From Cepaea nemoralis (lineage: Eukaryota > Mollusca > Gastropoda > Stylommatophora > Helicidae): a stretch of 64,000 nucleotides of DNA. Within the stretch, counting starts at the first letter, position 1. Every line of letters starts with the position of its first letter. This document shows positions 46,901-58,065 of this stretch, piece after piece. The position numbers and the translations under genes were made by a program. A model generated the notes under the pieces. The model was not told the DNA's origin. It worked only from the letters and a program-made list of their open reading frames with translations, and ran no database searches. The stretch spans positions 178,552 to 242,551 of the forward strand of contig JACEFZ010011366.1 in the NCBI GenBank assembly GCA_014155875.1. The letters run 5' to 3'.

Positions 46901-47924
46901 TGAGATTACCAGATTAGACACATGACACCATATATGAGATTACCAGCTTAGACGCATGACACCATGTATGAGATTACCAGCTTAGATACATGACACCATG
47001 TATGAGATTACCAGCTTAGACACATGGCACCATATATGAGATTACCAGCTTAGACACATGACACCTTGTATGAGATTACCAGCTTAGACACATGACACCA
47101 TATATGAGATTACCAGCTTAGACACATGGCACCATGTATGAGATTACCAGCTTAGACACATGACACCATATATGAGATTACCAGCTTAGACACATGGCAC
47201 CATATATGAGATTACCAGCTTAGACACATGACACCATGTATGAGATTACCAGCTTAGACACGTGACACCATATATGAGATTACCAGCTTAGACACATGAC
47301 ACCATGTATGAGATTACCAGCTTAGACACATTACACCATATATGAGATTACCAGCTTAGACACATGACACCATATATGAGATTATCAGCTTAGACACATG
47401 ACACCATGTATGAGATTACCAGCTTAGACACATGACACCATATATGAGATTACCAGATTAGACACATGACACCATATATGGGATTACCAGATTAGACACA
47501 TGACACCATATATGAGATTACCAGCTTAGACACATGACACCATGTATGAGATTACCAGCTTAGACACATGACACCATTATGAGATTACCAGCTTAAACAC
47601 GTGACACCATATATGAGATTACCAGCTTAGACACATGACACCATGTATGAGATTACCAGCTTAGACACATTACACCATATATGAGATTACCAGCTTAGAC
47701 ACATGACACCATATATGAGATTACCAGCTTAGACACATGACACCATGTATGAGATTACCAGCTTAGACACATGACACCATATATGAGATTACCAGCTTAG
47801 ACACATGACACCATGTATGAGATTACCAGCTTAGACACATGACACCATGTATGAGATTACCAGCTTAGACACATTACACCATATATGAGATTACCAGCTG
47901 ACGTAGTATTAGAGACATGACACT
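43985..47924. repeat. 44/34-bp array copying the exon C 3' end and donor, about 100 copies
   Basis: There are two unit classes. The 44-bp class contains TGAGATTACCAGCGGACGTA and GTGTTAGAGACATGACACCA; the 34-bp class lacks about ten bases (GACGTAGTGT). Blocks alternate: 44 bp at about 43985-45300, 34 bp to about 46470, 44 bp to about 46730, then 34 bp. Each unit aligns with the end of exon C plus its donor. Confidence 0.95.
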
Positions 47925-47929
47925 ATGTA
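47925..47929 (+). repeat. 5-bp target-site duplication ATGTA (left)
   Basis: Repeated at 48475-48479, directly after the LTR. Confidence 0.85.
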
Positions 47930-48474
47930 TGTCAGAGTCTCACATGGAGTCGGTAGGAACATAAAGATAGAAGGGAATTAGAGAGGGGACATAACCCCAA
48001 TACAAGGGAGACACACTCGAATGCTCGAACAATCTAGAGCCTTCGAGAAGGATAGGTCAGTTCGCCTACAGCTCCGTGGACACAGGGGGAACCCGCTTAC
48101 CGCGTGCCAGGACCTGTTCCACGAGAAGCTCGAGGAGAGTTACAGCCCGTGTCCGATCGAGACACGTTAGAGGGCAGACGGCGACTGGACATCGAATAAG
48201 CAACAGGGCTTAACTTAAGGGGGACTTGATAGATTGAACCCAAGTGTATTTAGGAGTGTTACTCACTCGATAGATAGATGATAGAGTGTGTTGTAATGAT
48301 TATGTATGATGGCTTTGTTATGAACTCCTGTGATAGTGTTCTCAAGTGTAGCTGGCTGTGAAAACCATTCTTCTCCAGCTTACTGTAAATAAATTATATC
48401 AGATAGTATCAGAACGGAGTTTGTTGCCTGTATGAACCCGAGTTTCATTCCCCTAGGTCTCTAGGACGTTGACA
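47930..48474 (+). mobile_element. Solo LTR, 545 bp
   Basis: It begins TGTCAGAGTCTCACATGG and ends GGACGTTGACA, with matching TGTCA/TGACA termini and 5-bp ATGTA duplications. An AATAAA signal (GTAAATAAATTATATC) lies near 48386, in the plus direction. No internal retroviral coding or second LTR is nearby, so it is a recombined solo LTR. It separates exon C's donor from the array derived from it. Confidence 0.88.
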
Positions 48475-48488
48475 ATGTATGAGCTTAC

Positions 48489-48688
48489 CAGGTGATGCAG
48501 TCGTTGACACATGAATCCAGCTAGATGATGTAGTCTCTCCTGTCACATTTATCTGAAACAGAACTGGGTCACTGCATGTGCCATTCTCTATATCAAAGGG
48601 TTCCACCTTCACTTGATACTTCTCTCCACTGTCAAGGCCATCAACAACAGCCTCATTCTCTTTGAAAACTACATATTGCTTCACGGGT
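48489..48688 (-). CDS. Exon C: C-terminal half of FN3 plus Ser/Thr linker
   Basis: This is a 200-nt exon, phase 2 to phase 1. The acceptor is TTTCTTGCAG followed by ACCCGTG; the donor is CACCTG followed by GTAAGC. The peptide PVKQYVVFKENEAVV continues the FN3 domain begun in exon B and includes SGEKYQVKVEPF with the conserved Tyr. After the FN3 fold comes a Ser/Thr-rich linker (TTSSSWIHVSTTASP) leading into the first Ig domain. Downstream in the intron, 14 bp beyond the exon end, a solo LTR begins. The intron array after it is built from copies of this exon's 3' end and donor. Confidence 0.85.
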
Positions 48689-48924
48689 CTGCAAGAAACA
48701 AATGCAACATGTTAACTCTAAGCTTTCCACAGGAAACATGATATGGCAGAAACTGTGGTCACGTTAGGCAGATACATCGTAGTTTAAACCTTCAAGATAA
48801 AAGAGCAAACCTCTTACACAAATATTATTACACTATTTAACAGGAAAAAGCATTGAGAACCATTATATAAAAATTATCAATACATATAATTTTCAAATTT
48901 TAATATTAAATGTATCCCATATTC

Positions 48925-49830
48925 AGAAGACATATTAGGTGACTACCAGGCGGGTTTTAGACAAACCACATCAACAATAGATCAGATATTTATCTTACGA
49001 CAAATAGCCGAGAAAAATTAGGAAAATAAAAGAGATCTCCATAACATTTTTGTGGATCTTAAACAACAACAGATGGGGCTGGTTATCAACCAAGATAAGA
49101 CAGAATATATGGTAATTTCAAGAAACGGAATGGCTAAAAACTCTGGCCACATACAAATAGATAATATGACCATTAAAAGAACGGAAACATACAAATACCT
49201 GGGTACAATCTTCAACTGCTCCAACATCATAAGGGAAGAAATACAAACTAGAATCAACTCTGGAAATAAGATATACTATGCACTACAACATCTACTAAAA
49301 TCAAAGGCGCTATCTCGTAACACCAAAATCACAATATACAAAACACTGATCAGACCAGTTGTGCTGTATGGCTCTGAAACCTGGAGTACAACGAAAGGAG
49401 ACGAAGCCTTGTTACAAACCTTTGAGAACAACATTTTAAGACGCATCTTTGGACCCATTAGGGATACACAAAGTGGAGAGTGGAAAAGAAGAAGTAACAA
49501 AGACATTTATGATCTGTTTAAGTCCCGCTAATCACTGGTATCATGAAGGCTAATAGACTACAATGGCTGGGGCATATAGAAAGAATGGAAGATAATAGGG
49601 AAACAAAACTCGCTTACACTCAGGAAATAAATGACCGTAGACCCCGAGGTAGACCAAGAAGGCGGTGGAGAGATAATACATATACAAACCTACAAGCACT
49701 TGGAATCAACGACTGGCAAGAGAAGGTCAACCAGAGAGACGAATGGAGACAGATTGTATCTGCAGCAAAGAACCTCAATGGCTCAGAACGCTGAAGAAGG
49801 CGAAGAAGAAGAAGAAGAAGAAATGTATCC
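48925..49830 (+). mobile_element. RTE-like LINE, internally deleted
   Basis: RT pieces LGDYQAGFRQTTSTIDQIF and NIFVDLK are joined directly to MGLVINQDKTEYMVISRNG, so the segment with the YADD box is missing. Then follow YKYLGTIFNCSN, LIRPVVLYGSETWSTTKGDE and, after a stop near 49530, RLQWLGHIERMEDNRETKLA with RRPRGRPRRRWRDN. The tail is (GAA)n at about 49797-49822. The C-terminal type differs from the FGHVMRRE family. Confidence 0.88.
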
Positions 49831-49959
49831 CATCTGTTGTGTCTCCAACGTGACGAGGTTGATGGTTTGAACGTTCCTATGACCCCATGAGATAATCTGA
49901 TGTTAGCGTAGCTGCTGCTTGGTTTTTTCATGTCTGACAGGTCAAAGGTTAGGGACCAG

Positions 49960-50660
49960 ACAAAGAGAGACACAAACCTGCTGCCTTGTGGGTAGACTGG
50001 GACAGTCAAATGTTAGGGACCAGACAAAGAGAGACACAAACCTGCTGCCTTGTGGGTAGACTGGGACAGTCAAATGTTAGGGACCAGACAAAGAGAGACA
50101 CAAACCTGCTGCCTTGTGGGTAGACTGGGACAGTCAAATGTTAGGAACCAGACTAAAGAGAGACACAAACCTGCTGCCTTGTGGGTAGACTGGGACAGTC
50201 AAATGTTAGGAACCAGACAAAGAGAGACACAAACCTGCTGCCTTGTGGGTAGACTGGGACAGTCAAATGTTAGGAACCAGACTAAAGAGAGACACAAACT
50301 GCTGCCTTGTGGGTAGACTGGGACAGTCAAATGTTAGGAACCAGACAAAGAGAGACACAAACCTGCTGCCTTGTGAGTAGACTGGGGCAGTCAAATGTTA
50401 GGAACCAGACAAAGAGAGACACAAACCTGTTGCCTTGTAGGTAGACTGGGACAGTCAAATGTTAGGGACCAGACAAAGAGAGACACAAATCTGCTGCCTT
50501 GTGGGTAGACTGGGACAGTCAAATGTTAGGGACCAGACAAAGAGAGACACAAATCTGCTGCCTTGTGGGTAGACTGGGACAGTCAAATGTTAGGGACCAG
50601 ACAAAGAGAGACACAAATCTGCTGCCTTGTGGGTAGACTGAAGACAGTCAAAGGTTACGG
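49960..50660. repeat. 64-bp minisatellite, about eleven copies
   Basis: The unit contains GACAAAGAGAGACACAAACC, TGCTGCCTTGTGGGTAGACT and GGGACAGTCAAATGTTAGGG. Very homogeneous. Confidence 0.93.
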
Positions 50661-50859
50661 ACCAGACAAAGAGAGGCAGAGGTTAGAGACCAGACAAAAA
50701 GAGACACAAACCTGCTCCCTTGTACGTAGACCGGGGACAGTCAGAGACTAGAGAAAGCAAACCCGCAAAATGCTTGTAAAAGTCAGATGTAAGATCTACA
50801 GGATTGACTGAACAATGCTAAATAATTCACCAAATTGATGATGATATTAAATGAAGAAC

Positions 50860-51335
50860 ATTTTGTGCAGTACGTCTTTGTCCTTGAACCTTCTTGTTTG
50901 TTACATAAAAGCAGTTCTATCGTACGGTTGCGAATCCTGGGCAATAAGTATATAAGCGAGAAAAAATACATAAATGGAAGCCTTAGAGATGTTATTTTAT
51001 AGAAAAATGCTGAAAATTAATAGGATAGCCAAAATGAGAGAGAAGCTACATCGCAAAGGCAACTTATCAATAACATTAGAAAGAAGGAATCATCATTTTT
51101 GGCCACATTATGAGAAGAAAAGCAACCTGGGACACGTTGTGATAACCAGAAAGATTTGCGGAGAGAGATAGAGGAAGACAGCGTCGGAAAATTCTTGACA
51201 GTCTTGTGTCATGGCACGGAAGGGAGTCAACACACGAATTGATCCATGACATCAGAGATCGTAATTTTGAAGTGGCATGATCGCTCACGCCAGCCGGCAA
51301 GGCACTGGATGATGCCGATGATTAAATGTATGGAC
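50860..51335 (+). mobile_element. RTE-like LINE 3' fragment, decayed
   Basis: Pieces YIKAVLSYGCESWAISI, MEALEMLFYRKMLKINRIAK and LDSLVSWHGRES recall the RTE C-terminal region. Stops and frameshifts are frequent. The end CCAGCCGGCAAGGCACTGGA followed by TGATGCCGATGATT matches the family tail. Confidence 0.75.
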
Positions 51336-51600
51336 TGAAGAAAGCAAACATGAAACATGTAATGGTGACATGTACACAACCCAACAAGTGTAGACAGAAC
51401 AAGATGGAAATGCTGATGTGTACACTACAAAATATGTGTACGTTGAACGAGGTGAAAATGAAACATGTAATGTTAAGATTGAACAAAACAGAAATGATAC
51501 ATGTAATTTATAGATTGAACAAGATAGAAATGGTATATGTATTGCATAGATTGAACAAGACATAAATGGTATATGTAATGAATAAATTGAACCCTCCTAA
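51336..51600. repeat. Degenerate ~36-bp repeats
   Basis: Repeats of TTGAACAAGATAGAAATGGT with ATATGTAAT-type spacers, AT-rich and strongly diverged. Confidence 0.65.
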
Positions 51601-51954
51601 TATGTGTCCCACTGGTAACCAAACATGCTCACGAACAATGATGATAGTAGCGTGTCCTCACAAGTCCGCTGTTAGCTGACAATCTCAGTTATAATTGACA
51701 GAAGCAGGTCGAAGAGGAACCAATCGTAGGTCAGACACATGTCTGCAGCAGGAGTTAATTACATCATGAAGATTCAACAGTTGTTTTCTCATTTTCAGCC
51801 ATCTTCCTTTCATATATGTGTGTGTGCCGGTCTCTCTGGGTTAGAGGTGACACGACTTTCTCCGTAATCTCGTATACTCTCGTAAGTAACGTGACGTTGC
51901 GCGAGAATTGGTAGCGGTTCTCTTCGCGTCGGTAACTTACGGGGTATTTGAGCC

Positions 51955-52072
51955 GGTCGCTCAGAAAGCAATGGCAAACTACTGAGCGTAATTTTGCCAC
52001 GAAATCAACAATCAGCTGAAAGATGCTGATGTTGACAGCGATGTCCTGTAAAGGTTATGCGGAAAAAAAAAC
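51955..52072 (+). mobile_element. SINE-like dispersed repeat copy 2
   Basis: It contains CTCAGAAAGCAATGGCAAAC, TACTGAGCGTAATTTTGCCA and GATGTCCTGTAAAGGTTATG, then an A-run. The CAATGGCAAACTACT...TTTTGCCACGAAA layout resembles the 3' region of RTE-mobilised SINEs. The 5' limit is not defined (possibly about 51800). Confidence 0.65.
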
Positions 52073-52074
52073 AG

Positions 52075-52076
<2 letters not shown>

Positions 52077-52166
<90 letters not shown>
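52077..52166. repeat. (AT)n(GT)n microsatellite
   Basis: About 33 AT dinucleotides then about 11 GT, directly after the A-run of the SINE-like element. Confidence 0.95.
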
Positions 52167-52204
52167 TAATTTTTGTGTATATATATGAAGGCAGTGGAGA
52201 TGTT

Positions 52205-52510
52205 GTTTGTAACAGTGTTATGGACATAGTAAAATATTGACAATGTCATAGACATAGTAAATTGTTGACAATGTCATGGACAGACAAAAGTGTTGAGAAT
52301 GTCATTAACAGAGGGGAATGTTCACAATGTCATGGACAGAGAAAAATATTCAGAATGTCATGGACAGAGAAAAATATTCAGAATGTCATGGACAGAGAAA
52401 GATGTTGACAATATCATGGACAAAGAAAAATATTCAGTATGTCATGGACAGAGAAAATGTTGAGAATGTCGTGGACAGAGAAAAATGTTGACTATACCAT
52501 AGACAAAAAC
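52205..52510. repeat. About 29-bp tandem repeat, ten degenerate copies
   Basis: Units such as GTCATGGACAGAGAAAAATA plus TTCAGAAT. Confidence 0.85.
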
Positions 52511-52549
52511 AACTAAATCGATCATGATAACTCTTTTGGTGGTGGTACT

Positions 52550-52835
52550 GTCAAAGGCAGTGACTACAAGAAACAGGCAAATGGGTGTAAAGAGAAGAGA
52601 ATACACTTAATTCCACTGGGTTATATACCAAAGGGATGGGCCTCATTTTGTAGAGTGACCTAGTGAAAGCGTCGCATAGAGCACGAACTCCGTAGCTTAA
52701 GTGACGACCAGGAGAGGTCTCCGGAAAAACTTGTACCCGTGAAAAGAACGATGGAGTTAAAAACCAAACCTTAGAGCTTGAGATGGCGGCGTGACCACTA
52801 GGCCAGTGATTACAAGAAAAAGAAGACCACATGTG
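52550..52835 (-). mobile_element. tRNA-related SINE, minus strand
   Basis: The head reads TGGCCTAGTGGTCACGCCGC, an A-box-like start. The body CCGGAGACCTCTCCTGGTCG and CTACGGAGTTCGTGCTCTAT, then GCGACGCTTTC, is shared with 60.3 kb and 12.3 kb. The B box (GGTTTGGTTTTTAAC) is decayed. Confidence 0.65.
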
Positions 52836-53092
52836 TCGTCTATATCATTGTAATATATGTCAGTGTCATGAGCAGAGTTTGAGCTTTAGTTACACACTAG
52901 TCACAGTTGGAGTGCGGATCGCCTTAAGCGAGTCAGGGAGAGAAAGGTATCTCAATAACGCATTATTCAAGCTGATTACGTCGGAATGGGCTATTGCCAA
53001 TGTGTAGATATAGTTTTAATTAGTATCGGTGTTATGTATTTTACTGTGATTATAATTGTCAGTCAGTGTGATTAGAAGCTATGAAACTATTC

Positions 53093-53573
53093 GGCGTCCT
53101 GTTAAGCACTTATAATTAGTGTGTCATTTTGTGAATCCGGAATGATAGATGGAGGGTTGTGAAAGAGAGTTCAAAATATTACATTACAATCAGCCACTTA
53201 CAACAATAATAAATCTGTTCACGACAAGTAAAATAGGTATCCCGGACGATCCACCAAGTTGTCATGAGCAGAAGAATTGGGTTCACAGTGTGTCCTCAAG
53301 TTGTCATGAGTAGAAGAATTGGGTTCACGGTGTGTCCTCAAATTGTCATGAGTAAATAGAAGGGTTGGGTTAACGCAGTGTGTCCTTGCGTTGTCAGGAT
53401 ACAGGAGTTGTTATTAAGTCAGGAATTATACTTGTCGTGAACTGATTTCATATTGTTGTGAGTGGCTGATTACAATGTTATAGTTTGAACTCCCTTTGAC
53501 ATTCTCCATCTATCATTCCAGAATCACAAAATGACACACTAATTATAAGTACTTAACAGGACGCTGGACAGAT
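53093..53573. mobile_element. MITE with ~105-bp terminal inverted repeats
   Basis: The left arm GCGTCCTGTTAAGCACTTAT and the right arm (reverse complement GCGTCCTGTTAAGTACTTAT) match for about 105 bp, through ATGATAGATGGAG and AATCAGCCACT. The centre holds a short tandem repeat (GTCATGAGTAGAAGAATTGG). No coding capacity. Exact termini and duplication are unclear. Confidence 0.8.
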
Positions 53574-53689
53574 TCACAACTTCTATTATCACACTGAATG
53601 ACAATTATGATCACAGTGAAACACATCACAACAATAGCAATTAAACCTATAATATATCTGATGGCACTCTACACATTGACCACAGCCCA

Positions 53690-53866
53690 CTCTGAGTCTG
53701 AGCCGTCCGTTACTTACGACGATGTCAGCTTGACTGTCGTCTCTGAGTCTGAACCGTCCGTTACTTACGACCATGTCCGCTTGACTGTCGTCTGTGAGTC
53801 TGAGCCGTCCGTTACTTACGACGATGTCCGCTTGACTGTCGTCTGTGAGTCTGAGCCGTCCGTTAC
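53690..53866. repeat. 51-bp minisatellite, left block
   Basis: Three to four copies of GTCTGAGCCGTCCGTTACTT and ACGACCATGTCCGCTTGACT plus GTCGTCTGTGA. The same array resumes at 56482 after the insertion. Confidence 0.9.
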
Positions 53867-56481
53867 TGTGACGGGACAGCCCCGGCAGCATCAGAATTAC
53901 ACAAGTTTGAAAGGAATTAAAGATCCCACAAGAATTATTCTATCATTCTCTAAGTAAAAGAATAATTGTCCACCAGAAAATAATCTAGTCCCCAACCAAG
54001 GAATAAGGAAAAACTAACAGAGATTGAAAACAAGAGAAAAATACATTTTGACCACGCACGCCCCATCATTTCTGTAATGCTAGGTCTGAGAAAGCTTTGA
54101 TGTACAGATCAAACGTAAAACCCAGACACCACGGCACCAGTCGGCGGGCGCTATCAAAGGTTGAAAACTCACTGTTTTCAGTACCAGGGAAGAGAAAGAC
54201 GGCAAAGTGTGAAATCTGGGCTGGGGACGACGTTGATACATCGCGGAGCCAGTCAGTGGAGATTGACGTGTTAGTTTACAATCCTGCGGTTGGAATAGGG
54301 ACTGACACCTAACACCTTACGGTTAACATGACCTAATGTGTAAACCAGCCACGGCAGAATGGGAGATAAGAGGGTCAGCCAGACCCGTCTGAAATAATAC
54401 ATGGCGGTGCTACTCAGGGGAAAACCCGTGTGATCCAAAGACGGCAATATAATGCAGGCTTAACACCTATCCGCAATACGGGGCAAAGTATGAACACATG
54501 GCGGACACATTATTGCCAGCAACCCAGGAAGGCGGGTGTTAATAGCCTATTGGGATGTAATGACGCAACTGCATTGCCGCCAAAGCATGTTTCATTGTTT
54601 CAGGCGTGGCGAGGCATCGGTCAATTTGATTGACACATGAAACTACTGTCCACAGGAAAGGAGGAGGGGTGAAAAGAATTTGGCACTTAATCCATCTGGG
54701 TAAATCGTCCTACATGAAAAATAGGTGGAGCTAACAGGAACTTGGACATAGTAATTAGCTAGCGTGGAAACTAGCCAGGAACGGAGAGAATAAAACTACG
54801 AGCAGTGGCCAGCAAGACTTCAGACGCATTCACAATAGCGTACCAGGGAAGCCGGAATTTTAATTTCTGGTGAGAGATTACCCTCTCGTTTTGTTACTTC
54901 GATACAACGTCGTATGACAGGATTTTCTAGCTAAACCCAGGTAATACCATTATTCTGATTAGTTTGTCTGCTAGTCTGAAGGCTTGTGTAGTTTCCTGTT
55001 TATACATATTCTCCCAAACTTTACACTGGTGGATTTTCTTTGTACTTAATGTTCCAGTTCTAGCTTTACGATTTCACTGAGAACTATCTTCTTCTTTCAT
55101 TCACCACTTGGTTGTCTGATTTGTTGTATGTGATAATTTGGAGAAATCCATTATCCAAGCTACATGAGCGTGTGGCTTATGCATGTACAGGAGATACATG
55201 TAGATTCATCCTGTATGATGTTAAACATTGGGGAGACTGACTACTTAGGAGAAATTCCTGAGAGCTACCAGTCTCTTGATAGCGTCCAATTAACATTGAT
55301 TATTTGGACCAACACTTTGAGTGCCTACCAAGATTGTGGTGAAACCACTTGGTTTGAGGAATGGCACCAGTTCACCTTGTCTGCATGATGTCTGCATGAG
55401 GACAGACATGACTTAGGACATTCAATATCCCAGACAGATTCAGGGAAGGCATTTAATGTTCGACAGGACTGTGCGACCAGCCCTTCCGACAAGACAGTAT
55501 GAATGAATCAGAAAGGGAAGAGTAAGTGAGGTGAACTTATATGGGAAACACTCCATTACATCAATGTATGTGAATGATGTATGTTTTGAGCTATAGATGT
55601 TCTAAATGGTTTTATGAATATATACATATATATTTATTTATTTAGAACTGATATATGTTTATGTAACATGCCATCATATATCATCATACCATCATATATT
55701 ATGACATGAATGTATGTTTATATGAATGTATAGACATATGTGTTTGAGATGTGTAGACGTAGATACTACCCATCTCCGTTCGTTTCATTCCAGATCTCTT
55801 AGGAGCAATGGACAGTCAACAACCCATATCAGAAAGTGACTTAGCCTTGTGAAGGGACCAATTTGGACTCCTTCAATCTGACAGTGAACTGCGTCTCACT
55901 GGGGGAAGCATGACCTATGTGACCTCTTAAGTTACGTATACCATATTATAATCATCATCATCATATGATCATCAAGACTAGAAATAATAAACACAGTTGT
56001 TGTATTTTAAAACTCAATTTGTCCGTATAATTCTAAATGTTTATAAATGTTTGTGTAGCGTAATCAAGTACACACATTATTGTATCATTTAGTGGGGGTT
56101 CAAACACATTGTCCAGAAGGGGGTATATATGTCAGGGAGGTACTTTGTCTATGCAGTCATAAGTAACCAGATTACGTTGCATGTCTTAACTCCTCCTTTC
56201 TCACTTCTGGTGATACCAAGTACAGCCAAAACTATATAGATATATTCTATCTTCAACGAGCCACTTCTTGGCTGTTTTCTTGAGTATCAGGGACAGTGTC
56301 TTAAATCAGCATAACAGACATTTGTTCCACGTTTTCTCTCTGGGATCTGGGGTGGTATTTAGTCCCATCTGACAGAGGTAAGGGATCTCAAATTGCACCC
56401 AGAACTAGAACCCCAGTAGGAGAAAACGAATTTGGCTGAGTGGTTGCCCACCCGGGAGCTACTTCCAGCCAGTTGATGACA
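53867..56481 (+). mobile_element. LTR-like insertion of 2.6 kb with 5-bp duplication
   Basis: It starts TGTGACGGGACAGCCCCGGC and ends CAGCCAGTTGATGACA, a TG...CA form, flanked by GTTAC at 53862-53866 and 56482-56486. It splits one 51-bp minisatellite. I found neither a coding domain nor an internal repeat of the ends. It may be a very long solo LTR or a non-autonomous LTR element. AATAAA occurs at about 54792 and a TATATA box-like site at about 56125. Strand is nominal. Confidence 0.65.
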
Positions 56482-56668
56482 GTTACTCACGACCATGTCC
56501 GCTTGACTGTCGTCTGTGAGTCTGAGCCGTCCGTTACTTACGACCATGTCCGCTTGACTGTCGTCTGTGAGTCTGAGACGTCCGTTACTTACGACCATGT
56601 CCGCTTGACTGTCGTCTGTGAGTCTGAGACGTCCGTTACTTACGACCATGTCCGCTTCAGTGTCATGT
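56482..56668. repeat. 51-bp minisatellite, right block
   Basis: Three to four copies continuing the array at 53690-53866. On the minus strand each unit includes GGTCGTAAGTAACGG, a perfect donor-like GTAAGT. Confidence 0.9.
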
Positions 56669-56950
56669 TTTTTAGAGACATTTCTTTCCCGGACTCCGCC
56701 CAAAGCGTGCTTCTCGCTTAATGCGGTCGGCACGTTCAGTTGTGACTAGAGTGTATCTAAAGCTCTCACTCTGGTCATGAGAGTCAATTTATCTCAGGAT
56801 ATTATGTTTCCTTTTGTTGCTGCACCTCTCATTGACATTTCATCATCATCGTTATATCATTATCACCATGGGCATGACTATCATCACAAGATCTAATCTC
56901 TATCTCTGTTTCAGTGTTTCAGATTTCTACTTTTCTTTAGCGCAACTAAC

Positions 56951-57089
56951 CTAACTGATCCATCAGGCTGCAAATTATCAATGAGAACAAGGAACCCCTT
57001 GGCCTTGACATCCCCGTCGTAGTTCCAGGTGATGAGAATACTGCTGTTAGTCTTTTCTGTCACAGATATATTTGTGGGTGTTGAGAAAC
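56951..57089 (-). CDS. Exon B: N-terminal half of an FN3 domain
   Basis: This is a 139-nt exon, phase 1 to phase 2. The acceptor is TCCAATCCAG followed by GTTTCTC; the donor is TTAG followed by GTTAGT. The peptide begins FSTPTNISV and contains SILITWNYDG, the FN3 B-C strands with the conserved Trp, then GFLVLIDNLQPDG on strand C'. The phase-2 end rejoins exon C through an Arg codon (AG plus A). Together B and C give one complete FN3 domain. The gap between B and C (48.7-56.9 kb) holds LINE, SINE, MITE and LTR-like insertions but no further FN3/Ig segment that I can see. Confidence 0.85.
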
Positions 57090-58065
57090 CTGGATTGGAA
57101 TAGGTAAATATGATATATGTGATGAAAAAAACAAAACAAAATAAGCACATTGACTCAAGTAAGTCATTATTTTCGTCTCTTCCTCCTCCTCCTCTTCCTC
57201 GTCCTCAAACTTCTTCTTTTGCTGCTTTCATCTCCCATTGTAGCATTTATCCACAATCAACTCTTGCCAAGCCTCTGTAGGCGTGTTCATGGTTGCCTAA
57301 ATTTTGCCACAAAAGTTGTATACGGGATAAATTAGCGCATCTGACACAGACCTTCTTAGTTGCCTCTGGTGACGTAACAGATAGGGTCCAGTGTTGTTAT
57401 TCTTTGCTTCGCTGAGCGGCATCGGCAAAATACGGATGTTATGCGAGTTTGTGCTAGTAAACGTGTGTCATTCAAAACTGAGAAATGTTTGCTACAATCA
57501 GGAAAATTAAATGGCATCTTGGCAAAATGGAATGTTTAAGCTATTAAGAATGTCATTCATTCAATCAAAATTGTTCTCCTTCTATCTTAGAATGGAGAGC
57601 TAACTTACAGTTATGTTGTTGTTTATTCTTCTCTTCTACACTAGGGTGTTTAGGTATGTTTCAGCTTTACCTAGTCCTTCAACTTCTATCCTGAGATGGA
57701 AAGGTAGCCTACAGTCTTGTTTTATTTCTTCTCTTTTATTCTAGGGTGTAAAGTTACCTGGTGGTTTTGTGTCAATTTAAGCAAAACTACATGCATACTG
57801 TTTTTATCTTCTAAGAAATCACATCAGAAATGGGCCTCAGGGACACAGTCGTTAACACCAGGGCCTGCCAACACAGAGGTCTTGATTCAGTCTCCAGCAG
57901 ATGTGCGATGTGTTTCTCATAATTTGGGTTTGACTAATTCTCATAAAATGATTGTAAAGAGACTTTCTGAGAAAGGAAAGGCAACTCTGTTATACATCCC
58001 ATATAAATCACCTCTCTTGTACCAAACTGTCACACCAAAATATGAACTAACCACCGCTATACACT
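57090..58065. other. Intron, mostly unique
   Basis: It contains a CTCCTCCTC/CTTCTTC-rich tract at 57178-57225. A degenerate duplication with TTATTCTTCTCTTCTACACTAGGGTG recurs at 57628 and 57725. No element is otherwise identified. Confidence 0.5.

Noticed and set aside
49018..49506. Minus-strand frames at 49.0-49.5 kb
   Set aside because: Shadows of the plus-strand RTE-like RT frame.
53867..56481. Possible coding sequence within the LTR-like insertion
   Set aside because: Only short frames (about 70 codons) without gag, protease, RT or integrase motifs.
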